Below, piece by piece: positions 1 to 8,779 of a stretch of 64,000 nt of DNA (position 1 is the stretch's first letter; each line of letters starts with the position of its first letter). The DNA lies in NCBI GenBank assembly GCA_020796225.1, contig CM036775.1, positions 13,163,671 through 13,227,670 on the forward strand, read 5' to 3'. The notes under the pieces are model-generated. The model ran no database searches, had not been told where the DNA came from, and saw only the letters and a program-made list of their open reading frames with translations. Source of the DNA: Arion vulgaris. Lineage: Eukaryota; Mollusca; Gastropoda; Stylommatophora; Arionidae. The position numbers were made by a program, and so were the translations under genes.

Positions 1-600
1 AACCGTAGTCACCTGGCCAATCGTTCTCTCAGCCTGGGCCATCCACGACATGCCACGCTTGATTCTCGTGCCCTGAACATCATTAGTGTTCCTGTGAAGT
101 GGATGTCTCTTATCCGAAGTAACCCGCATATATGCCTTGGTTTGGGCGATTGCATGACGGGAGCGTAGTGACAGAAGGCCAAGCATATATCTCATCTTCA
201 CAATGGGGTATCTCTAGTGCAGCCCAGAACTATACGCATACCTTCATTCTGAACCCGTTCAAGTCGTTAACATTGTGATCTTGATATCGTAAGAATTCCG
301 AGTCCGTAATCTACCACTGACATTACCAGTCGATCGAACAAAAGGGCAAGTAGTCTCTGCTCAAGATGTGCGGCCACCATAACTTTGAGAGCCGCAAGAC
401 CACGCTTGCACCGTTGTATCGTCTGTTCAATATGGTGTTTGAAAGATAGACTACGATCAAAGGTTATTCCAAGATAGCGAAGCCTGTCTCTGCGCTCGAT
501 GGTATGTTCATCAAAGATTACACAGGGTAGGTCAGCCTTGACGATGTGATTATTCAACGAGCACCATAACATACACGCTTTTTCAGGATTGACCTGAGAG
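1..600 (-). pseudogene. Non-LTR retrotransposon RT, thumb and C-terminal part
   Basis: Read on the minus strand, an open segment (572-267, extendable upstream to about 590) carries VNPEKACMLWCSLNN, RYLGITFDRSLSF and SVVDYGLG. These are the post-palm and thumb motifs of Jockey/I-superfamily reverse transcriptases. Further left, RVQNEGMRIVLGCTRDTP and a frameshifted stretch down to position 1 continue the usual C-terminal connection, so the copy is frameshifted and runs out of the window. It begins almost exactly where the palm segment on the opposite strand (618-900) ends in protein terms, so the two pieces are one inverted insertion. Endonuclease and RNase H are not in the window. The family call is firm; the exact clade is not. 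Confidence 0.8.
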
Positions 601-617
601 CGATAGCTGCTTCTTTA

Positions 618-900
618 ATGGAGAGAACCGTTGCACTCCGTCGTTTAGGAACATGGACATCGGATCCTGCTCGTATATGCCCGGGATTGCCCCAGGGTTC
701 TCCTCTATCACCCGTGTTGTTTAATATTTACACAGCAAATGTAGCTAAAATTCAGCCAACCGGATTGGGTCGGACATTGACATTTGCAGATGATATCTTA
801 ATATATAGGACTGTGTCAGATAGACGAGAGATGGTTGACGACATTCAGAAAACATTGCATACCATCTCGGGTTGGTGTAGAGAGTCTCGCATTTTTGTAG
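618..900 (+). pseudogene. Non-LTR retrotransposon RT, palm part (inverted relative to 1-600)
   Basis: The plus-strand frame starting at 618 contains GLPQGSPLSPVLFNIY (RT motif B region) and LTFADDILIY (the FADD catalytic motif), then a helix ending SGWCRES. In this family the next residues are the INPxKA segment, which here starts the opposite-strand piece at about 590. After about 900 the frame reads unrelated sequence. The upstream RT domains and the endonuclease are missing, so this is a short inactive piece. Its 5' end faces the 5' end of the thumb piece about 20-40 bp away. Confidence 0.8.
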
Positions 901-926
901 TTTTACTCAATTCTGTGAGTCAATAG

Positions 927-1242
927 TTATTTATTGGTGAAAAATATTTATAATATTGGTTTTCCTTATTGTTAAATTAACTTGTTGCATTATATAATTT
1001 CGATTTAGCATTTTGTGTTGATTTTAAATGAATTCGTCTATATACACCAATACTGGAATGCGAGGTCACTTGGTGTAGTTGTGGTCTGATTTCCCATAAT
1101 TCTTACCTGAATCCGAAGGCCCATAAGTTTATAGTTGGCTCTGGTTTGAACCAAGAACGCTTGGGTTTGTGATTGAGTTCACTACCCCTTGAGCTACACA
1201 TTGCAATAAGTGCGTTCAGATGTAGCAATAAATATGAAGTGG
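927..1242. other. No recognisable feature
   Basis: AT-rich sequence between the RT fragment and the first SINE. No coding motif, RNA gene or repeat was recognised. Confidence 0.5.
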
Positions 1243-1368
1243 AAAGGATATATAACTACTCCACAACATGACGCTGGGAAAATAGTGCAGATTCATACTC
1301 CATTAAAAGGATATATAACTACTCCACAACATGACGCTGGGAAAATAGTGCAGATTCATACTAGAATT
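1243..1368. repeat. Tandem duplication, 63-bp unit x 2
   Basis: A 63-bp unit starting AAAGGATATATAACTACTCC occurs twice back to back (1243 and 1306) and is near identical. The period is a multiple of three, so a short open frame passes through both copies, but nothing else suggests coding. Confidence 0.9.
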
Positions 1369-1382
1369 AAAAGTGTTTTTAA

Positions 1383-1622
1383 GCCGAAGGATTGATTTCA
1401 TTGCACCGGGTTTTAACCCATATGACTCAGTCCCTCTTCACAGAAATGGCACAACACCTGCCGAGAGTATTGCACAAAGCACGAACTCTATAGCTACGGC
1501 AACAATTCAAGTGGTCTCTGAAAAAAACTACCCTCATGAACAGAACGGCGTGGTCCGGATTCGAACCCACGACCTTCGATTCGCAAGGCAAAGAGCTTAA
1601 CCACTCAACCACAGAAGACCCA
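1383..1622 (-). mobile_element. tRNA-derived SINE, family A, copy 1
   Basis: On the minus strand the right end reads as a tRNA-like head. An A-box-like TGGTTGAGTGG lies near 1610-1600 and a B box GGTTCGAATCC near 1568-1558. A body follows that recurs at 4690-4920, 22360-22590, 29425-29645, 34606-34830 and 46535-46760. The shared body includes a stretch around GAGCTACGGAGTTCGTGC. This copy is the best preserved of the six in its head. SINEs of this layout are RNA polymerase III transcripts moved by LINE machinery; the family name is unknown to me. Confidence 0.75.
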
Positions 1623-1639
1623 TACTCGATTATCATTAT

Positions 1640-4525
1640 AAAGAAAAAGAACAAAACTCTCAACGACGGGACTGTCGCTTCTTTAGAACGTCTAGAAATG
1701 AAAAAGAAAAACCTCAACTACGGACTTTGCTGTCACTTTTAGAACGTCAAGAAATGAAAAAGAAAAAACTCTCAACTACGGGACTTTGCTGTCACTTCTT
1801 TAGAACGTCAAGAAATGAAAAAGAAAAAAACTCTCAACTACGGGACTTTGCTGTCACTTCTTTAGAACGTCTAGAAATGAAAAGAAAAACTCAACTACGG
1901 GACTTTGCTGTCACTTCTTAGAACGTCAAGAAATGAAAAAGAAAAAACTCTCAACTACGGGACTTTGCTGTCGCTTCTTTAGAACGTCAAGAAATGAAAA
2001 AGAAAAAACTATCAACTACGGGACTTTGCTGTCACTTCTTTAGAACGTCAAGAAATGAAAAAGAAAAAAACTCTCAACTACGGGACTTTGCTGTCACTTC
2101 TTTAGAACGTCTAGAAATGAAAAAGAAAAACTCTCAACTACGGGACTTTGCTGTCACTTCTTTAGAACGTCAAGAAATGAAAAAGAAAAAACTCTCAACT
2201 ACGGGACTTTGCTGTCGCTTCTTTAGAACGTCAAGAAATGAAAAAGAAAAAACTCTCAACTACGGGACTTTGCTGTCGCTTCTTTAGAACGTCTAGAAAT
2301 GAAAAACAAACTCTCAACTACTGGACTTTGCTGTCGCTTCTTTAGAACGTCTAGAAATGAAAAAGAAAAAACTCTCAACTACGGGACTGCTGTCACTTCT
2401 TTAGAACGTCAAGAAATGAAAAAGAAAAAACTCTCAACTACGGGACTTTGCTGTCGCTTCTTTAGAACGTCTAGAAATGAAAAACAAACTCTCAACTACG
2501 GGACTTTGCTGTCACTTCTTTAGAACGTCAAGAAATGAAAAAGAAAAAAACTCTCAACTACGGGACTTTGCTGTCACTTCTTTAGAACGTCAAGAAATGA
2601 AAAAGAAAAAAACTCTCAACTACGGGACTTTGCTGTCACTTCTTTAGAACGTCAAGAAATGAAAAAGAAAAACTCTCAACTACGGGACTTTGCTGTCACT
2701 TCTTTAGAACGTCTAGAAATGAAAAAGAAAAAACTCTCAACTACGGGACTTTGCTGTCACTTCTTTAGAACGTCAAGAAATGAAAAAGAAAAAACTCTCA
2801 ACTACGGGACTTTGCTGTCGCTTCTTTAGAACGTCAAGAAATGAAAAAGAAAAAACTATCAACTACGGGACTTTGCTGTCACTTCTTTAGAACGTCAAGA
2901 AATGAAAAAGAAAAAAACTCTCAACTACGGGACTTTGCTGTCACTTCTTTAGAACGTCTAGAAATGAAAAAGAAAAACTCTCAACTACGGGACTTTGCTG
3001 TCACTTCTTTAGAACGTCAAGAAATGAAAAAGAAAAAAACTCTCAACTACGGGACTTTGCTGTCGCTTCTTTAGAACGTCAAGAAATGAAAAAGAAAACT
3101 TCAACTACGGACTTTGTTGTCGCTTCTTTAGAACGTCTAGAAATGAAAACAAACTCTCAACTACTGGACTTTGCTGTCGCTTCTTTAGAACGTCTAGAAA
3201 TGAAAAAGAAAAAACTCTCAACTACGGGACTGCTGTCACTTCTTTAGAACGTCAAGAAATGAAAAAGAAAAAAACTCTCAACTACGGGACTTTGCTGTCG
3301 CTTCTTTAGAACGTCTAGAAATGAAAAACAAACTCTCAACTACGGGACTTTGCTGTCACTTCTTTAGAACGTCAAGAAATGAAAAAGAAAAAAACTCTCA
3401 ACTACGGGACTTTGCTGTCGCTTCTTTAGAACGTCTAGAAATGAAAAAGAAAAAAATTCTCAACTACGGGACTTTGCTGTCACTTCTTTAGAACGTCTAG
3501 AAATGAAAAACAAACTCTCAACTACGGGACTTTGCTGTCACTTCTTTAGAACGTCAAGAAATGAAAAAGAAAAAACTCTCAACTACGGGACTTTGCTGTC
3601 GCTTCTTTAGAACGTCTAGAAATGAAAAAGAAAAAACTCTCAACTACGGGACTTTGCTGTCACTTCTTTAGAACGTCAAGAAATGAAAAAGAAAAACTCT
3701 CAACTACGGGACTTTGCTGTCACTTCTTTAGAACGTCAAGAAATGAAAAAGAAAAAAACTCTCAACTACGGGACTTTGCTGTCGCTTCTTTAGAACGTCT
3801 AGAAATGAAAAAGAAAAAACTCTCAACTACGGGACTTTGCTGTCACTTCTTTAGAACGTCAAGAAATGAAAAAGAAAAAACTCTCAACTACGGGACTTTG
3901 CTGTCGCTTTAGAACGTCTAGAAATGAAAAACAAACTCTCAACTACGGGACTTTGCTGTCACTTCTTTAGAACGTCTAGAAATGAAAAAGAAAAACTCTC
4001 AACTACGGGACTTTGCTGTCGCTTCTTTAGAACGTCTAGAAATGAAAAAGAAAAAACTCTCAACTACGGGACTTTGCTGTCACTTCTTTAGAACGTCAAG
4101 AAATGAAAAACAAACTCTCAACTACGGGACTTTGCTGTCACTTCTTTAGAACGTCAAGAAATGAAAAAGAAAAAAACTCTCAACTACGGGACTTTGCTGT
4201 CGCTTCTTTAGAACGTCTAGAAATGAAAAAGAAAAAACTCTCAACTACGGGACTTTGCTGTCACTTCTTTAGAACGTCAAGAAATGAAAAAGAAAAAAAC
4301 TCTCAACTACGGGACTTTGCTGTCGCTTCTTTAGAACGTCTAGAAATGAAAAACAAACTCTCAACTACGGGACTTTGCTGTCACTTCTTTAGAACGTCTA
4401 GAAATGAAAAACAAACTCTCAACTACGGGACTTTGCTGTCGCTTCTTTAGAACGCCTAGAAATGAAAAACAAACTCTCAATGAGGCGGACTTTGCTGTCG
4501 CTTCTTTAGAACGTCAAGCAATGAA
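1640..4525. repeat. Minisatellite, about 60-bp unit, about 48 copies
   Basis: The unit runs from ACTCTCAACTACGGGACTTT through TTCTTTAGAACGTCAAGAAA to an A-rich GAAAAAGAAAAA tract. Units vary at a few sites: GTCACTT or GTCGCTT, CGTCAAG or CGTCTAG, and a long A-rich linker or a short AAAAACAAA linker. Variable linker length breaks every reading frame, so the many 60-115-codon frames through the array are not genes. Rare variants recur about 845 bp apart, showing a higher-order duplication (see findings). The array begins directly after SINE A copy 1. Confidence 0.95.
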
Positions 4526-4689
4526 AAGGAAAAAAGAGTTGATTCTATCCTGGGAGCAAGAATACGCCCATGACTACAACATGTATGTGCTATAGCCAAT
4601 TTCTCATTTACAAGATATTCTTCTTCTTCTTCTTCTTCTAATGCTATATGGCAAGATTGCGGTAAAATATCCAAAAAAGTGTTCAAAAG

Positions 4690-4920
4690 ACGAATGATTC
4701 ACTTCACTGCACCGGGTTTTACCCATATGGCTCGGTCCGTCCCCGCAGATTTGGCACGACATCTGTCGAGAGTATTGAACAAAGCACGAACTCCGTAGCT
4801 CCGGCAACAATTCTAGAGGTCTCTGGAATAAAAAACAAACACTCGTGAACAGAACGTTGTAGTACGGATTCGAACTCACGACCTTCGGAACGCGAGTAGA
4901 GGGTTTAACCACTTAGCCAC
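4690..4920 (-). mobile_element. tRNA-derived SINE, family A, copy 2
   Basis: Same family as 1383-1622: the body contains GAGCTACGGAGTTCGTGC on the minus strand and the head contains a B-box-like GAGTTCGAATCC. Its A-box region has expanded into the 10-bp array that follows, so the SINE head is split, with its 5' terminal CTCTGTGGTTAAG lying beyond the array at about 5290. Confidence 0.75.
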
Positions 4921-5290
4921 TTAACCACTTAACCACTTAACCACTTAACCACTTAACCACTTAACCACTTAACCACTTTACAACTTAACTACTTAACCAC
5001 TTAACCACTTAACCACTTAACCACTTAACCACTTAGCCACTTAACCACTTAGCCACTTAACCACTCAACCACTTAACCACTTAACCACTTTACAACTTAA
5101 CTACTTAACCACTCTACAACTTAACCACTTAACCACTTTACAACTTAACCACTTAACCACTTTACAACTTAACCACTTAACCACTTTACAACTTAACCAC
5201 TTAACCACTTTACAACTTAACCACTTAACCACTTTACAACTTAACCACTTAACCACTTTACAACTTAACTACTTAACCACTTAACCACAG
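4905..5290 (-). repeat. 10-bp tandem array (ACTTAACCAC), about 38 units, grown from a SINE A box
   Basis: Units of ACTTAACCAC with scattered changes (ACTTTACAAC, ACTTAGCCAC) fill the position where family A SINEs have a single CTTAACCACT. On the minus strand each repeat reads TGGTTAAGTGG, which fits the pol III A-box pattern TRGYNNARNNG, so the array is a run of A-box-like sites. Confidence 0.9.
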
Positions 5291-5304
5291 AGACCCCCTA
5301 GACT

Positions 5305-5470
5305 GCAGTAAAACTAGGTAGCAAAGGCGAAATACGTAAAAACAAAGTAATGTAGCTTTACAAAATACAAAATATTACTTGATAAAGACCTTTTGGTCGA
5401 AACGTTGCTGTGTATCGTTATTGTTTTTGTATTTTGTAAAACTAAATTACTTTGTTTTTACGTATTGCTT
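5305..5470. repeat. Inverted repeat enclosing a hammerhead-like core
   Basis: Arms of about 43 bp (5329-5371 and 5425-5468; AATACGTAAAAACAAAGTAA on the left) are near-perfect reverse complements. The loop holds TTGATAAA, then GACC-TTTT-GGTC, then GAAAC. The same core occurs in the 403-bp satellite at 52.4-64 kb, so this is a diverged relative of it. Confidence 0.8.
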
Positions 5471-5482
5471 ATAACGCTACAT

Positions 5483-5615
5483 TTTGACCACTTGTTAAAC
5501 CCATTTATGTAATTTGTATGTGATCTGAGCCTAACGTCGATGGTACGTTGTGCCAAAAATGCACATACAAGTAGGCCAGCACATTCGATTTCTGCGACGC
5601 TTTTTTTTACTAGGT
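5483..5615 (+). repeat. Dispersed repeat D, copy 1
   Basis: About 130 bp containing GTGATCTGAGCCTAA, TACGTTGTGCCA and GTAGGCCAGCACAT, ending near TGCGACGCTTTT. It recurs at 28748-28895 (plus) and 31722-31850 (minus). Part of it has become a minisatellite unit at 50.9-51.3 kb. Confidence 0.75.
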
Positions 5616-5669
5616 AGCTTCCCTAGACAAGATCTTATAGTAGCAATAATAATTGGAATGATTGAATGC

Positions 5670-5671
5670 TG

Positions 5672-5745
<74 letters not shown>

Positions 5746-6440
5746 TAATCAACCACTCAACCACTCAATCACTCAATCACTCACTCACTCACTCCCTCAC
5801 TAACACACTAACTCACTCTCTCACTTACTCACACTCACTCACTACTCTATCACTTACTCATTCACTCACTCACACACACATGCACTATCACAAGCATTCA
5901 GACTGGTAAAATAATTTCCTCACAATCGAAAATCACCCGTGTTTGCAAACACTATCTTAATCCCACACTCGCACACACAATTACACTCTCATAGTCACTC
6001 ACATTCGTACAGTCACTCACACTCTCACAGTCTCTCCCATTCTCACAGTCTCACACTCTCACAGTCTCTCACACTATCACAGTCACACACACTCTCACAG
6101 TTACTCACACTTTCACAGTTACACACACTCTCACAGTTACTCACACTCTCACAGTTACTTACACTCTATTAGTCCCTTACACTCACACAAGTCACTCACA
6201 CTCACACAGTTACTCACTCAGACTCTCACAGTAACTCACACTCTCACAGTCACTCACACTCGTACAGTCACTCACACTCACACAGTTACTCACACTCGTA
6301 CAGTCACTCACACTCGTACAGTCATTCACACTCTGCACACTCACTCGCACACACTCACTTACACTCACATCGTATAATAACTCCCATTCCTACAATCCTC
6401 ACTCTCCTATAATCACTCACTCTTGCACAATCACCCATAC
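5670..6440. repeat. Microsatellites: (ATCA)n then (ACTC/CACA)-rich
   Basis: A clean tetranucleotide AATC run (5670-5745) grades into a long irregular CACTCACACTCTCACAGT-type tract to about 6440. A similar tract lies at 37.2-38.0 kb beside the same 180-bp neighbour, so microsatellite and neighbour were duplicated together. Frames of 77 codons here (His/Ser/Leu-rich) are not genes. Confidence 0.9.
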
Positions 6441-6615
6441 GCTTGCAATTAGGGTAAGTGTTAGGCTTACGATATTGTTATGTAAAACATGCCTACGAGT
6501 ACAGTATCTATTCTCTAATCCTGTTTTGACTTTCAGCGTCAAGTCGAAAAAGGAAACACATGGAGAAAGCTGGAAATCACACAGAGTGCAACTCAAGTTT
6601 GCTAATTTCATCGGA
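6437..6615 (+). repeat. Dispersed repeat F with intron-like interior, copy 1
   Basis: About 180 bp nearly identical to 38022-38200. It contains a donor-like GGGTAAGTG near 6451 and an acceptor-like CTGTTTTGACTTTCAG ending near 6537, then a conserved 70-bp stretch beginning CGTCAAGTCGAAAAAGG. The host element is unknown. Confidence 0.7.
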
Positions 6616-6700
6616 GGGCGGAGGTGGCTATAGAGTGTAATCCTTGAACACAATCCTCTACCACAGGTGGGGCATAGCTGATCAAGGGGGTCAAAGGCTC
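6612..6700 (+). repeat. Dispersed repeat G, copy 1
   Basis: A short stretch with GCGGAGGTGGCT, CTACCACAGGTGGGGCATAG and CTGATCAAGG. It matches 40520-40600, and its end GATGATCAAGGTTAGAAATG also occurs at 12415-12435 just before the 20-bp minisatellite. Confidence 0.6.
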
Positions 6701-6995
6701 GTGGCGGCAACATGTGCCAGGGTTAGCGAGGGGTAACCAAGGGTAAACAAGACCCTGTCCCCTTCCTCCACGCAGTGACCCTGGAAACAGACTTGGTTCC
6801 GGTCTGGCAAAGGGGGACAGGTATCGGACAGACCTGCAGGTAGTGGTAGTAGTGCAAGCACGGAAAAGCAATGCAGGGGCCGAAAATCCCTAAAAACCTC
6901 CTGGCGATGTCCGCAAAGTATGCCCAAGTTCAAAAGTACGAAACAACAGCGTACGAGCGTCCGCGAAAAACCCAAAACCCCCAAAACCAAGGTGT
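6700..6995. other. GC-richer unannotated stretch
   Basis: No coding motif recognised. The part from 6870 resembles a third, diverged copy of the duplicated unit at 6999-7187 (shared AAATCCCT, AAGTATGCC and AAGTTCAA). Confidence 0.4.
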
Positions 6996-6998
6996 TAG

Positions 6999-7187
6999 TG
7001 CAACTCGGAAAATCATTGCATTGACTGAAATCCCTGAACAACGCACACATTTCCTATTCGAAGTCCGATAAAATATGCCAAAGTTCAAGAAAGAAACTCG
7101 GAAAATCAATGCATTGGACGGAAATCCCTGAACAACGCACACATTTCCTATTCGAAGTCCGATAAAATATGCCAAAGTTCAAGAAAG
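6999..7187. repeat. Tandem duplication, about 92-bp unit x 2
   Basis: A unit running from AACTCGGAAAATCA(T/A)TGCATTG to GCCAAAGTTCAAGAAAG occurs twice in direct tandem with very few differences. Confidence 0.85.
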
Positions 7188-7225
7188 AGTACGAAACAGC
7201 ATATTCCTAGCGTTCGAGAACAAAA

Positions 7226-7578
7226 CTCCCCAGAGTAAATGACCTGTTCAAGGGAAGAGAGGTGCATCCCAAAAACTCCCCCAGAGTAAATGACCTGTTC
7301 AAGGGAAGAGAGGTGCATCCCAAAACTCCCCAGAGTAAATGACCTGTTCAAGGGAAGAGAGGTGCATCCCAAAAACTCCCCCAGAGTAAATGACCTGTTC
7401 AAGGGAAGAGAGGTGCATCCCAAAAACTCCCCCAGAGTAAATGACCTGTTCAAGGGAAGAGAGGTGCATCCCAAAAACTCCCCCAGAGTAAATGACCTGT
7501 TCAAGGGAAGAGAGTGCATCCCAAAACTCCCCAGAGTAAATGACCTGTTCAAGAGAAGAGAGGTGCATCCCAAAAAAG
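7226..7578. repeat. Minisatellite, about 50-bp unit x 7
   Basis: Units start CCCCAGAGTAAATGACCTGT and include AGAGAGGTGCATCCCAAAA; successive starts near 7233, 7284, 7333, 7384, 7435, 7486 and 7534 give periods of 49-51 bp. Runs of C and A at unit joints change length. Frames of 99-144 codons on both strands are repeat artefacts. Confidence 0.95.
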
Positions 7579-7589
7579 TCGAGACATGA

Positions 7590-8779
7590 AGTGAAACTCG
7601 GCGCCATGCCCACGAGTCAAGCTGAGTGTCGGAGCAGTCCCGAGGAAATGTACATGAAATGGCAGATGTGTGAATATCTTGGTCGTATCAGCTTCCTAGC
7701 AGATGGGAAAGGCTGCATGCGAAGTGATGAGAGGTGAATCCTGAACGGAACGAAGCTCGATCCAAGAGCGCAAGTTGGGCAACGTGCCGTGGCACTCCCA
7801 ATGCACGGTAACTGTGGTACATCAGGTGACGGTGGCACAAGGAAAGATTGCGATAAAACTCCGTACATGAGGCCAAGCGCGGACTAAGATACTGGGTAAA
7901 GTTGGCCGAGCGAAAAACCCAAAGTTATATTCTAGCGCCCTACGAAACTGCACTACTTGAGACAGCCGGGCAGGGTACGATTGTCCTGCAATTAACATCC
8001 CCGGAAATATCAGGGCGGGTGATGACCGACGAGTGACAAATCTAAAGTTGCGCTCTATAGCGCCGAATGAAACGATCCATACATTACGATGTGCGGGGCC
8101 CCAGTCCAGGGTTTCCCGGATCAAAGGAAACGACAAAGCAAATGCAAATTGCCTAGTGCCGACCCGAACGTCCATAAAGCGACTATAAGTCGATAGGACT
8201 CTGTTCTCTTCGTAGGGAACCACTGCTGTCTTGTAGTTTTGGTTGGGGACAATCAAAGGCTAGCGGAGTAAACCGTAAACAAAACTGGACGGTAGGCGAA
8301 CCAAGCAGTCCATTAACAAAACTGGTATAGCTGGGCAGATGACGCTCATCACCCCGGGAGGGTTGATCGTCTACGGGTCGCTGCCCTGAAAGAAAATAGC
8401 AACCCGCTGCCTTGTGGGATTCCTGTGGACAGGCAAAGGCTAATGGAGAGCGAACCCAGAAAACGTTCGTTGAAATCGGACACACGGCCGAAGGATAAGC
8501 AACTGAGCTCCAATTGGCACTGAAAGCTGTGACGTAGCTACCCATGCTAAGGCTGCATGGATCAAATTTTATCATGAATATTTTTAGTACAGAATCTCGA
8601 TATGGTGCTACGCCTGTGGAGATCCGTCGGGCAGGGCGAGTACCGGGCCCCATGCATCGAAGGGCCAGTTTATTTGCTACCGACGGTTCCCGCCCTCCAA
8701 CTCGGCAAAGCAGCGAGCGAGGCCCACGGGAAAAGCTACTGGTTCAATACGGCAAAGCACTGGCCAGAGACGATTAAAT
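7590..8779 (+). repeat. GC-richer leader-like region upstream of the LINE
   Basis: The stretch from about 8240 to 8545 is repeated at 16220-16520. Shared landmarks are AGGCTAGCGGAG, GGAGAGCGAACCCAG and GTTGAAATCGGACAC, in the same order. It directly precedes the LINE endonuclease and is similar in base composition, so I infer LINE 5' untranslated sequence, but it could be an independent repeat. Frames on both strands show no domain. Confidence 0.5.

Noticed and set aside
1727..4595. Series of Lys/Thr/Leu-rich repeat proteins in the 60-bp array
   Set aside because: Register changes with every linker-length variant; there is no continuous frame and no start context.
7148..7613. Frames of 99-144 codons on both strands
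   Set aside because: Both strands of the same 50-bp minisatellite are open by chance.
8183..8653. 156-codon minus-strand frame and neighbouring frames in 7.8-8.8 kb
   Set aside because: The region is GC-richer and stop-poor on several frames at once, overlaps a dispersed repeat and shows no domain.
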